7,724 bases of DNA from Parcubacteria group bacterium Greene0416_79 (GCA_007375655.1 VMES01000050.1:1-7724), one strand, 5' to 3'. Positions 1 to 6,079 are shown, counted from the first letter of the stretch. A program made the numbers and translations. The notes: generated by a model from the letters alone, not told the origin.

Positions 1-227
1 GCAGTTAAAACATACAAGCAATACCAAGTTGCAGTAAAGCTTCCGGGGTCTTTTCGTCTAGCTGCAGGTAACCGGCATCTTCACCGGTATTGTATTTTCA
101 CCGAGCGAGTCTCCGAGACAGTTGCCCAGTCGTTACACTATTCAACGCGCGGGAACTTACCCCGCAAGGAATTGCGCTACCTTAGGACGATTATAGTTAT
201 CGCCGACATTCACCAGGGCTTACACTA

Positions 228-295
228 GTCAGCCTGGAAGCTGGAAGCTAGACCCTGAAAAAATCCAGCGTCCAGCGTCCAGCCTCTAGACCGCC
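228..295 (-). repeat. Heptamer-arm hairpin inserted in 23S helix 68 (family A)
   Basis: The left arm is CTGGAAG, CTGGAAG, CTAGACC (234-254) and the right arm is TCCAGCG, TCCAGCG, TCCAGCC, TCTAGA (264-290). These are exact seven-base units that pair across a short A-rich loop. The position lies between the stems that correspond to E. coli about 1835-1900, so it replaces or extends the tip of H68. The same sequence family recurs at 1849-1966 and in the rRNA leader at 3109-3196. Confidence 0.85.
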
Positions 296-406
296 AGTGT
301 TTGACCTTCTGGCATTGGTCAAGTGTCACCCCCTATACATCCTCTTACGAGTTCGCAGGGAGCTGTGTTTTTGATAAACAGTCGCCAGGCATACTTTTGT
401 TGCAAC

Positions 407-522
407 CTCGCGCGAAGCGCGCGAGCACTGAACTGACGCGGAACTGTTCCGTGTAGCTTCCGAGTCCCCGCCGTCTGCGGCGGGCTTCCGTGTAGCTTCC
501 GTGCTCTTGTGCTTCGCACAAG
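407..522 (-). repeat. Insertion at 23S helix 63 bounded by two hairpins
   Basis: The insertion is bounded by an 8-bp hairpin with an AAG loop (407-425, CTCGCGCG arms) and a 7-bp hairpin with a TTC loop (506-522, CTTGTGC arms). Between them are two identical 16-bp direct repeats, TTCCGTGTAGCTTCCG (447-462 and 486-501), flanking a CCCGCCG/CGGCGGG hairpin. By flanking sequence the site corresponds to E. coli about 1705-1750 (H63, where eukaryotes carry a large expansion segment). Confidence 0.8.
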
Positions 523-681
523 GCAAGCCATATTCCGAAGTTACGGCTGCTTTTTTGCCGAGTTCCTTGGAGACCTCTCACTCGTTCGCCTTGCTCTTCT
601 CGAGCTGACCACCTGTGTCGGTTTGCGGTACGGTCAAGTCGCGTTTTCCGCCAACCGGCGGATTAGAAGTTTTTCTTGGAA

Positions 682-727
682 CATCCGCGTCATATCTGCG
701 ATAATCCGCGTACACGTGCTACGCACG
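682..727 (-). repeat. Short ATCTGCG-type replacement at 23S helix 59
   Basis: The bases 682-712 read as degenerate copies of CATCCGCG, ATCTGCG and ATCCGCG at about ten-base spacing. They are followed by a 5-bp hairpin with a TAC loop (715-727, CGTGC/GCACG) that matches the native E. coli hairpin here. The region is only modestly longer than E. coli, so it may be a substitution rather than a full insertion. It belongs to the same sequence family as 1087-1221 and 1458-1580. Confidence 0.55.
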
Positions 728-1086
728 GTCTTCGCTCTCCCTCACGATTCGCCATTAAAGGCAGACCCGCGGATTTGCCTACGGATCATCTTCGGAGCAC
801 GAACATCAAATCCAATAATGTGCGAGACATACTAGAATTCGTCACTCCATTGAAACGCGCCTTGGTCACGGAATATTAACCGTGTGTCCATCGCCTGCGG
901 CTTTCGCCATCGGCTTAGGCCCGACTAACCCCTCTCTGACAATCATTGAGAGGGAACCCTTGGTCTTTCGGCGTCCCGATTTCTCATCGGGATTGTGGTT
1001 ACTTGTGCCAACATTCTTACTTCGCACCGCTCCACCATGGGTCACCCCTTTGGCTTCACTGCAGATGCGAATACTCTCCTACCGCC

Positions 1087-1221
1087 CGCGCGAAGCGCGC
1101 GAACGCTGATATGCCGCAGATTAAAAACGCTGATGAACGCTGATAAAGAAATTTCATCTCTTCATCTGCGATAATCTGCGTAGAAATCTGCGATAATCTG
1201 CGTCCTTGTGCTTCGCACAAG
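1087..1221 (-). repeat. Intervening-sequence-like insertion at 23S helix 45 (family C)
   Basis: It is bounded by a CGCGCG hairpin with AAG loop (1087-1101) and a CTTGTGC hairpin with TTC loop (1205-1221). Between them one arm carries AACGCTGAT units and the other ATCTGCG units, which pair with single mismatches. Flanking sequence aligns with E. coli about 1164-1185 (H45), a known site of RNase III-excised intervening sequences in Salmonella. Whether this one is excised cannot be told from sequence. Confidence 0.85.
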
Positions 1222-1457
1222 CCCTCAGTTTCGGTAGTGCGCTTAGCCCCGATTATCTTCGGTGCGGAATCTCTCGATGAGTGAGCTGTTACGCTTTCTT
1301 TGAATGATGGCTGCTTCTAAGCCTACATCCTCATTGTCAGAGAAATTCCACCTCCTTACTTGCACTGAGCGCATATTTAGGGACCTTAACTGGAGATCTG
1401 GGCTCTTTCCCTCTTGACCTTTGGAGCTTAGCCCCCACGGTCTAACTGCCGCGCTCT

Positions 1458-1580
1458 CGCGCGAAGCGCGCGAACGCTGATGTACGCCGATGCAAACGCT
1501 GATGCACGCTGAAAAAGAAATTCTTCATCTGCGATAATCTGCGCCATATCTGCGAAATCTGCGTCCTGGTGCTTCGCACG
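1458..1580 (-). repeat. Insertion near 23S helix 39 (family C)
   Basis: It has the same architecture as the helix 45 insert: a CGCGCG hairpin with AAG loop (1458-1472), arms of CGCTGATG-like and ATCTGCG-like units, then a GTGC/GCAC hairpin with TTC loop (1569-1579). Flanks align with E. coli about 950-975. Its similarity to 1087-1221 indicates copying between rRNA sites or a shared source. Confidence 0.8.
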
Positions 1581-1848
1581 GCTCTTGGTATTCGAAGTTT
1601 GATTGGTTTGGCGGGCTTTCGCCCTGTCCGAACCATCCAGAGCTCTACCCCCAAGAGAAACACGCGACGCTAGCCCTAAAGCTATTTCGGAGAGAACCAG
1701 CTATTACCAGGTTCGATTAGCTTTTCACTCCTTACCACAAGTCATCGGATAGTATTGCACGGCTAAACCGTTCGGGCCTCCCTCCGGCTTTCGCCGAAGT
1801 TCACCCTGCTCATGGTAAGCTCACCTGGCTTCGGGTCTGATGAATACG

Positions 1849-1966
1849 ACACTGGAGAACTGGAAGCCGGAAACTAGAAGCTGGAAAGAAATACCGACCA
1901 GAAAGAAAAAGACTCTCTCTCTGGTCTTTCCAGTTATCTAGCGTCCAGTGTCCAGCCCCCCAGAGT
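1849..1966 (-). repeat. Heptamer-arm hairpin in 23S helix 34 (family A)
   Basis: Arms at 1849-1888 and 1926-1966 are about 40 nt long. They pair through CTGGA, CTAGA and CTGGAAAG blocks, with variable positions recurring at a seven-base interval. A nested stem GACCAGA/TCTGGTC (1896-1902, 1920-1926) closes the tip. Flanks place it at E. coli about 700-732. Several arm differences become G.U pairs in the rRNA-sense strand; others are true mismatches. Confidence 0.85.
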
Positions 1967-2069
1967 TACGCGCTATTCACACTCGCTTTCGCTTTGCCTC
2001 CATGCTCTCGCACTTAGGCACGCCGTATGCATCAACTCGTTGGCTCATTCTTCAATAGGCACGCCACCA

Positions 2070-2229
2070 CCGTCACATCGCGCTAGGAGCGATGTGACGG
2101 AATTTTCAAGTAACAATTTACAATTTTCAAAGAAGCCCCAATTCCTAAATTAAGAAATTGAAACATTGATTGAAAATTGATAATTGAAAATTGATAATTC
2201 CGTTCATCACACGCAGTGTGATGTGACGG
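2070..2229 (-). repeat. Intervening-sequence-like insertion at 23S helix 25 (family B)
   Basis: A perfect 12-bp hairpin (2070-2081 with 2089-2100) and an 8-bp hairpin with GCA loop (2205-2223) bound an AT-rich stem. The stem arms carry heptamers ATTTTCA, AGTAACA, ATTTACA on one side and GAAAATT, GATAATT on the other. The ten bases GATGTGACGG occur directly repeated at both ends (2091-2100 and 2220-2229), as a target duplication would. Flanks match E. coli about 530-560 (H25), a classical intervening-sequence site. Confidence 0.85.
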
Positions 2230-2286
2230 CTATGACTCCTTGTAAGCATATGGTTTCAGGTCTATTTCACCGCCCTCACCGGGCTG

Positions 2287-2326
<40 letters not shown>

Positions 2327-2539
2327 TTGAAAGATATTTAGCCTTACCGGTTAGTTCCGGCAGATTCCCCCAAGCTATTCGTGTCTTGAGGTACTCAAGA
2401 ACAGAAGCAAGAAAGATTGTTCATTGTCGTGTACGGGACTATCACCCTCTGGGGTGCCGCTTTCCAGCAGCTTCTACTAACAAACAATTTTGTAACTTTC
2501 CTCGTATACATACGACGCTTCTGCCTTACAACACCCAGA

Positions 2540-2688
2540 CGCACTACGCTGCGCTCCGTGCGCTGGAATGTTCAAGTAACAATTTTCAATTTTCAAAGAA
2601 GTCCCAATTCCTAATTTAAGAAATTGAAAAATTGATTGAAAATTGATAATTGAAAATTGATCATTCAGCACGAAATGCAATGTGGTGC
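2540..2688 (-). repeat. Second family B insertion in 23S domain I (about H16-18)
   Basis: The AT-rich core (about 2570-2665) is a near copy of the core in the helix 25 insert. It has the same GTAACAATTT, AAGAAATTGAAA and GATTGAAAATTGATAATTG blocks with only scattered differences. It is bounded by imperfect hairpins with CGCAC/GTGCG ends (2540-2562) and GCAC/GTGC ends (2668-2688). Flanks correspond to E. coli about 265-285. Confidence 0.8.
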
Positions 2689-2766
2689 GGCCGGGTTTGG
2701 GTAAGGAAATAACAATTGTTCTCTTTTCCTCCGGGTACTGAAATGTTTTACTTCCCCGGGTATGCG

Positions 2767-2940
2767 CCGCGTCCTACGCGGAATTTCTAATTCACCTAAT
2801 TATTCTAATTCTAATAAAAACCAAAAATAAGGAAAGGTCCAATCTCAAAAGTCAGATATTTGAACATTTGGTATTGGTATTTGGAATTTTATTAGGTGAA
2901 TTAGGTTAATTAGGAATTAGACATTCTGTGTAAGACACGG
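2767..2940 (-). repeat. Insertion at 23S helix 9/10 (family D)
   Basis: It is bounded by a perfect 6-bp hairpin with CCT loop (2767-2781, CCGCGT/ACGCGG) and a 6-bp hairpin with AAG loop (2926-2940). The arms carry CTAATTC-type units (2785-2818) and GAATTAGG-type units (2889-2920) at seven- to nine-base spacing, around an A-rich loop. The site matches E. coli about 130-165; helix 9 is a known intervening-sequence site in alphaproteobacteria. Confidence 0.8.
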
Positions 2941-3108
2941 TTGTCGGGTTTTACCCGACAGGGTTTCCCCATTCGGAGACCTCCGGATCAAAGGTTGCGT
3001 AGCACCTCCCCGGAGCGTATCGCCGCCAGCTCGCGTCCTTCATCGCTCTTTCAAGCCAAGGCATCCACCATACGCCCTTTGTTTCCTGTCAGGAAACATA
3101 TAACCACT

Positions 3109-3196
3109 ACTCTAGAGAACTGGACGCTAGAAACTGGAAACTAGAAAGAAGAGACTTTCCAGCAAGCCAGCGTCCGGCATCCAGCCCTCCAGAGTT
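3109..3196 (-). repeat. Family A heptamer-arm hairpin in the rRNA leader
   Basis: Arms beginning CTCTAGAG (3109) and ending CCTCCAGAG (3196) pair through repeated CTGGA, CTAGA and GGACGC blocks. It is the same family as the helix 34 and helix 68 inserts but lies just upstream of the mature 23S 5' end. Confidence 0.8.
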
Positions 3197-3219
3197 ATTT
3201 ATCCTGCTCCATAGAATCA

Positions 3220-3328
3220 CGCGAGCAGACTCGCGAATCTTTAATCTTTAATCTTTGATCCTTAATGTTTCGGCCTAAGGCTGATATGTCCTCTGGCGTA
3301 AAAGATTAAGGATAAAGGATTAAGGATT
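3220..3328 (-). repeat. Heptamer-arm hairpin, four units per arm (family E), rRNA leader
   Basis: One arm is three exact AATCTTT units plus GATCCTT (3236-3263). The other is AAAGATT, AAGGATA, AAGGATT, AAGGATT (3301-3328). The arms are complementary unit by unit. A 6-bp CGCGAG/CTCGCG hairpin (3220-3235) abuts the left arm. This is the cleanest example of the seven-base structure in the window. Confidence 0.9.
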
Positions 3329-3360
3329 CACAACGCTCGGTTTCCCACAGAGCAATTCAC

Positions 3361-3385
3361 TACCTAACACCATTATGATGTTAGG
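3361..3385 (-). other. Hairpin in rRNA leader
   Basis: ACCTAACA and TGTTAGGT form a perfect 8-bp stem with a nine-base loop. Role unknown; possibly part of the pre-rRNA fold. Confidence 0.6.
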
Positions 3386-3527
3386 TTTACCTGTTTTCTA
3401 CTGTCCACCTCCAAAACCAAGACCCCTAACCCGACCCGCCGGCTGGCGGATGGGTCAAAAGCGTTTTGTGGTGGGTTTCGGTTTTCAACGTCCCTTCCGA
3501 GCAGCTGCAACGGTTTTCTGTACCCCC

Positions 3528-3566
3528 CCAGCCGTAGTTTTGGACGAAGTCAAAAACTACGGCTGG
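3528..3566 (-). other. Strong 18-bp hairpin in rRNA leader
   Basis: Arms 3528-3545 and 3549-3566 pair at 17 of 18 positions around a GAA loop. It lies about 110-150 nt after the predicted transcription start. It has no T tract of its own, so it is not a terminator. Confidence 0.75.
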
Positions 3567-3576
3567 GCAGAAACAG

Positions 3577-3604
3577 AAACCCCGCCTCATTCAAAGCGGG
3601 GTTT
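3577..3604. terminator. Terminator-like hairpin within the rRNA leader
   Basis: AAACCCCGC (3577-3585) and GCGGGGTTT (3596-3604) form a perfect 9-bp stem. On the minus strand it is followed by TTTCTGTTTCTG, a weak T tract. It lies inside the transcribed leader, so it may act as an attenuator or only as pre-rRNA structure. Confidence 0.45.
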
Positions 3605-3679
3605 GTCAACACGCAAAAAGCCGTGCATTCACGTCTGCCGCTTTGAAGTTAGAATACGCGTATACATTTTTGTAGCGCT

Positions 3680-3707
3680 AGTATAGCTATACGCCGCGCC
3701 TTGTCAA
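3680..3707 (-). promoter_or_regulatory. Promoter for the 23S rRNA
   Basis: On the minus strand a perfect -35 TTGACA (3702-3707) is followed, after 16 bases, by -10 TATACT (3680-3685). Transcription would start near 3673 and produce a leader of about 580 nt before the 23S 5' end. No 16S sequence or tRNA lies between it and the 23S, and upstream genes end in a terminator at 3731-3770. Confidence 0.75.
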
Positions 3708-3730
3708 TACCAGCGGGGGAAGAGGTGTGG

Positions 3731-3770
3731 ATACAAAACGGCCCTGCCTCATGTGGCAGGACCGTCTTTC
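3731..3770 (-). terminator. Rho-independent terminator after the MscS-like gene
   Basis: The stem is ACGG/CCGT plus CCTGCC/GGCAGG (3738-3748 with 3755-3765) with one mismatch and a TCATGT loop. It is followed on the minus strand by TTTTGT. It separates the upstream membrane-protein transcript from the rRNA promoter 24 bases further on. The plus-strand side (CTTTCATTT) is also T-rich, so it may work both ways. Confidence 0.7.
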
Positions 3771-3775
3771 ATTTA

Positions 3776-3885
3776 CCCCCACACCTTGTGTGAAATGCCC
3801 TTGGGGGGCGTGCCGTAGGGTTTAGCCCGCCCGAACGACTGAACCGTTCCAGTCGGGCGGGTGCCCTATGGTCAAGGTGTGGGGG
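3776..3885 (-). ncRNA. Candidate structured RNA, three-way junction, about 110 nt
   Basis: A perfect 13-bp closing stem (3776-3788 with 3873-3885) encloses two arms. One is a short GCCC/GGGC hairpin (3797-3809). The other is long: CCGTAGGG/CCCTATGG (3813-3820, 3864-3871), CCCGCC/GGCGGG (3826-3831, 3856-3861) and CGACTG/CAGTCG (3836-3841, 3850-3855), with a CGAA bulge and an eight-base loop. It lies between the stop codon of the MscS-like gene and its terminator, so it would be a 3' untranslated structure or an RNA processed from it. I do not recognise the family. The strand is inferred from the neighbouring gene, and it could instead be a DNA-level repeat. Confidence 0.45.
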
Positions 3886-3924
3886 TTTACCAGGGAAGAC
3901 GGGAAGCTATGGCTTGACGCGGCA

Positions 3925-4614
3925 TTATCCGCGAGGATTCTTTATCTCATCGCGAACCTTATCAAGAAAACTCGCGGCTGCCTGCTGTCCGCCGAGCCCA
4001 AACGAGAGCCCAAAAGCGAGTGAGAGCGCAACAATGAGCCCGGTAAAGAGCGTCTGCACAAAGGGCGCCGCAATGCCGAGTTGGAAGAGCGCCATGAGCA
4101 CCGCGAAGACCCAGATGGCCCACTTGGTGACGCTTCCCAAAAAATTCGCAGACCGCACCCCCGCCGCCTGAGCCGCACCCACCACGAGCCGCTGCATTGC
4201 CGCAGCAATCACCACGGCGGCAAGCAGGATAAGAACGGCAACAATGACCTGCGGGAGATAGAGAAGCACTACGTCGCGCAAGAACGCATTCACCTGCGTC
4301 AACTTGAGCACGTCAAGCGCCGCGACCAGAAATACGATGATGACGAACCATTCAACGAGCGCCCCGAGGAAGCGCCCAGAGTCCAGATTGAACCCGCCGC
4401 GTTTCAGAACCTCGTCAACTTTTGCGCTCTTCAGTAAATTATCAATCTTAAGCGAACGAATAATCTGGGCCACCACCTGCCCAAGCAAACTCCCGATTAC
4501 CCACCCAACGATAAAGATGACGAGCGCGACCACCACATTGGGAATGAACCCCGCCACTCCCGCCCACAGGTTTCCAAATGAATCCTGCAAAACTGTGCTC
4601 CATGTTTCTAGCAT
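3925..4614 (-). CDS. MscS-type / conserved TM helix membrane protein
   Basis: The product is 229 aa with several hydrophobic segments: about 24-50 (NVVVALVIFIVGWVIGSLLG), 86-104, 112-140, 163-185 and 188-212. The glycine-rich stretch ALSLAFGLSFGLGGQQAAA near the C-terminus resembles the pore-helix motif of small-conductance mechanosensitive channels. It also fits the conserved TM helix family seen in CmpX-like proteins. The soluble beta domain that follows this helix in MscS is missing: the protein ends about 20 residues later at a charged tail (KVRDEIKNPRG). It should sit in the cytoplasmic membrane; a role in osmotic or mechanical response is inferred from the family only. The ATG is preceded by AAGGAAG eleven bases upstream. 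It has its own likely promoter at 4768-4776 and a terminator after the 3' structured element. Confidence 0.8.
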   Translation of the reverse strand: MLETWSTVLQDSFGNLWAGVAGFIPNVVVALVIFIVGWVIGSLLGQVVAQIIRSLKIDNLLKSAKVDEVLKRGGFNLDSGRFLGALVEWFVIIVFLVAALDVLKLTQVNAFLRDVVLLYLPQVIVAVLILLAAVVIAAAMQRLVVGAAQAAGVRSANFLGSVTKWAIWVFAVLMALFQLGIAAPFVQTLFTGLIVALSLAFGLSFGLGGQQAAASFLDKVRDEIKNPRG

Positions 4615-4767
4615 ATACTTATTGACTTCCTTCTTGCGGTCCCTTTAACGAACCAAAAGAAAGAAAGGGCGTAAAAAATAATGAATAAAAAGCCAAATAC
4701 TTACCCAGAGCGTCTTCTAGGCGCCCGGAGATCTCGACCTCTATGGCTTATAATTTTCACTCAATAA

Positions 4768-4776
4768 ATTATACCA
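4768..4776 (-). promoter_or_regulatory. Extended -10 promoter for the MscS-like gene
   Basis: The minus strand reads TGGTATAAT, a perfect -10 with the TG extension; no good -35 is seen at the expected distance. A start near 4761 would give a leader of about 145 nt before the ATG at 4614. Confidence 0.45.
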
Positions 4777-4800
4777 TCCCGTCAACGGGTTATGAGAAAG

Positions 4801-4809
4801 TTATCCACA
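4801..4809 (+). promoter_or_regulatory. Perfect DnaA-box nonamer
   Basis: TTATCCACA matches the strong DnaA-box consensus exactly and lies beside an AT-rich stretch. Only one exact box is seen; a one-mismatch version is at 3726-3734. A chance occurrence or a DnaA-responsive promoter is more likely than an origin. Confidence 0.35.
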
Positions 4810-4851
4810 GCCCCGCCGCAGAGGACGATACACGGAAGCGACCGCATGTCT

Positions 4852-5493
4852 CTACCGGCTTTCCACGCGGAGCGGCGGGAGTCCCAACCGATCCAGTACC
4901 ACGGTATGAGGGTAGTCCAAGATATCGCGAACTAGCTTGTCATACATGCCAAGGCGATAGTTAAATTCGTCCGTTTCAAACGCGGCATACCGAAGTTCCT
5001 TCCCTAGCTCCGCCTCAATGGAGCGTACGGCATGCGCAAGGACGCCGCGCTTCAAGCGCTCCCCGACCACAATCATATCAACGCGGCTATCCGGGTCCTG
5101 AATGAAGATACCGGCAACAATCACGAGCTTCAGACGGCCAACCGAACGGAACCGCCGCAGCAACTCATCTGCCTTCAGCAAGCTTCCTTCAATCAGAAGA
5201 CGCTGAAGTTCCTTAAGGTATGAAAAAGAAGCACGAAGCATCCATCCCGCCACTTTCTTCCGGACAGAGGTTCTCCCTTTCGTTCGCGCATTCCGGACAC
5301 GCCTCACCACAGACCGGCTCTTAATAAACCCCATCTTCCGCAGAACCTCAATCTCATGCCGAGCGCTCGCCGCCGTGGTCTCTGCCCGCTCCGCCACCTC
5401 TTCATTGGTAAAAGACGTCTCGGGGTTAAAGAGAAAGAGCCGCATGATGCGCACCTTTGCCTCGGAGCCGAAAAGTTTGCCGAGAATGTCCAT
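4852..5493 (-). CDS. Winged-helix regulator with nucleotidyltransferase-like domain
   Basis: The product is 213 aa. Residues about 9-62 form a winged helix-turn-helix (SEAKVRIMRLFLFNP, then TTAASARHEIEVLRKMGFI as recognition helix). A basic wing follows (RNARTKGRTSVRKKVAGW). Residues about 118-205 resemble a nucleotidyltransferase fold: a strand KLVIVAGIFI, then SRVDMIVVG where active enzymes have a DxD pair, then a conserved-looking tail ELRYAAFETDEFNYRLGMYD. The glycine-serine motif expected before the acidic pair is replaced by GIF and only one aspartate of the pair remains, so catalysis is unlikely. I recall this architecture from Parcubacteria, where it is annotated as a transcriptional regulator; its targets are unknown. 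The start codon is at 5491-5493 with no clear ribosome binding site. A heptamer hairpin begins eight bases upstream, inside the probable leader. Confidence 0.75.
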   Translation of the reverse strand: MDILGKLFGSEAKVRIMRLFLFNPETSFTNEEVAERAETTAASARHEIEVLRKMGFIKSRSVVRRVRNARTKGRTSVRKKVAGWMLRASFSYLKELQRLLIEGSLLKADELLRRFRSVGRLKLVIVAGIFIQDPDSRVDMIVVGERLKRGVLAHAVRSIEAELGKELRYAAFETDEFNYRLGMYDKLVRDILDYPHTVVLDRLGLPPLRVESR

Positions 5494-5500
5494 AAAGGGT

Positions 5501-5586
5501 ACCTACAACCGACAACCTACTACCAAAAGAAGATGACGGGGTCTTATATCGTTGGTTGTTAGGTGTTGGTGGTTGGTAGTTGGTTG
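5501..5586 (-). repeat. Heptamer-arm hairpin just upstream of the regulator start
   Basis: The left arm carries ACCTACAACCGACAACCTAC (5501-5520). The right arm (about 5552-5586) carries GTTGGTT, GTTAGGT, GTTGGTG, GTTGGTA, GTTGGTT. They are complementary by seven-base units, with an A/G-rich centre. It lies in the 5' region of the regulator mRNA and could occlude translation. It is the same structural type as the rRNA inserts but a different sequence family. Confidence 0.85.
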
Positions 5587-5625
5587 CGTAGTCGCATTGT
5601 AGCACCAGTAAAAAATTGCGCGAGA

Positions 5626-5714
5626 GTTGACCCCGTAGTAGAATTTCAGTTTAATTTTCTCCGAAAATCTGTCCGCCAAAGGCGGACTAACTGAAATTTC
5701 ACTACGGGGTTGAC
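5626..5714. mobile_element. Inverted-repeat element with flanking GTTGAC repeats (MITE-like)
   Basis: Arms 5631-5651 and 5689-5709 are inverted copies matching at 19 of 21 bases (CCCCGTAGT...AATTTCAGTT). Inside are two small hairpins: ATTTT/AAAAT (5654-5668) and GTCCGCC/GGCGGAC with an AAA loop (5671-5687). The hexamer GTTGAC occurs at both outer edges (5626-5631 and 5709-5714), partly overlapping the arms, as a target duplication would. It encodes nothing. It could also be a DNA-level regulatory palindrome. Confidence 0.55.
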
Positions 5715-5829
5715 AAGTAAGGCACAACGCGATATTGGAGGTGCTGCTCCTTCAAGCAGACTCTCGTACCTGCTTTCCCAAGGCCTGAAACGCATCGAAG
5801 AAGACATCAGTGCCTCAATGGTGCTTTGA
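5710..5829 (+). pseudogene. Orphan C-terminal reading frame (39 codons) before a terminator
   Basis: An open frame on the plus strand ends SYLLSQGLKRIEEDISASMVL, then a TGA, and is followed 30 bases later by a strong terminator. Its only possible start is a TTG inside the right arm of the inverted-repeat element, with no ribosome binding site placed for it. It looks like the 3' remnant of a plus-strand gene whose front was lost when the element arrived. The alternatives are a very short gene or chance. Not recognised. Confidence 0.3.
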
Positions 5830-5857
5830 GAAAATGAGTACGAGAAGAGAAGGCACA

Positions 5858-5897
5858 CCGCCCGCTGGGAGAAATTCCAGCGGGTAGTTTTTTATTT
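5858..5897 (+). terminator. Rho-independent terminator (plus strand)
   Basis: CCCGCTGG (5861-5868) and CCAGCGGG (5877-5884) form a perfect 8-bp stem, followed by GTTTTTTATTT. The T tract lies only on the plus-strand side, pointing to a former or small plus-strand transcript ending here. Confidence 0.75.
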
Positions 5898-5933
5898 CCA
5901 AACAAGTAGTTACGATAGGAATTACTTGTTTGG
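5898..5933. repeat. 13-of-14-bp inverted repeat
   Basis: Arms 5898-5911 and 5920-5933 (CCAAACAAGTA ends) pair around an ACGATAGG loop. Part of a hairpin-rich stretch from 5858 to 6028 with no gene. Confidence 0.65.
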
Positions 5934-5940
5934 AATGCAC

Positions 5941-5978
5941 GACGGGCATCTTCCCTGCAACGCAGGAAGATGCCCGTC
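5941..5978. repeat. 17-bp hairpin
   Basis: GACGGGCATCTTCC-CTGC (5941-5958) pairs with 5962-5978 with a single bulged C and an AAC loop. No T tract follows on either strand, so it is not an ordinary terminator. It could stabilise the 3' end of minus-strand transcripts. Confidence 0.65.
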
Positions 5979-5991
5979 TACTTTACCGCGT

Positions 5992-6024
5992 CATGTCTGC
6001 ATCTGTCCGCGTAGAATCCGCATT
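5992..6024. repeat. Degenerate ATCTGCG/TCCGCG repeat
   Basis: It contains TGTCTGCAT, CTGTCCGCG and AATCCGCAT at ten- to eleven-base spacing. This resembles the family C units in the 23S inserts and lies just 3' of the first orphan rplL tail. Confidence 0.45.
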
Positions 6025-6028
6025 GGGG

Positions 6029-6079
6029 TTACTTGAGGGTAACCTTGCCACCGGCTGCCTCTACCTTCTTCTTTAATTC
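6029..6079 (-). pseudogene. Orphan rplL 3' end, copy 1
   Basis: Seventeen codons read ELKKKVEAAGGKVTLK and a stop, which is the C-terminus of ribosomal protein bL12. The frame has no upstream bL12 sequence. It differs from copy 2 (6922-6972) at 3 of 51 bases, whereas copy 2 differs from the intact rplL tail at 13. Its first bases overlap the stop codon of the broken toxin gene. Confidence 0.85.

Larger units (their letters stand above)
4615..4851. other. Intergenic region with promoter and DnaA-box-like site
   Basis: This 237-bp gap separates the regulator's stop codon from the membrane-protein start. It contains an AT-rich stretch (4741-4775), an extended -10 promoter and a TTATCCACA nonamer. 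No gene is visible in it. Confidence 0.6.

Noticed and set aside
509..1143. Open frames of 65-108 codons on the plus strand inside the 23S gene
   Set aside because: They lie antisense to conserved rRNA sequence and have no protein-like composition or start signals.
3340..3360. boxA-like antitermination site (TTGCTCTGTGGG on the minus strand)
   Set aside because: It matches the boxA consensus only in TGCTCT and lacks a nearby boxB arrangement.
3340..3680. RNase P RNA, tmRNA, SRP RNA or a tRNA in the leader
   Set aside because: None of the conserved core motifs of these RNAs could be found on either strand.
3375..3686. Plus-strand frame of 103 codons in the rRNA leader region
   Set aside because: It runs through strong hairpins antisense to the leader and has no recognisable protein features.
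3914..4648. Plus-strand frames opposite the MscS-like gene
   Set aside because: They are antisense shadows; the minus-strand frame has clear membrane segments and a conserved family motif.
4726..4809. Replication origin based on the DnaA box and AT-rich DNA
   Set aside because: Only one exact box is present, with no cluster and no dnaA or dnaN gene nearby.
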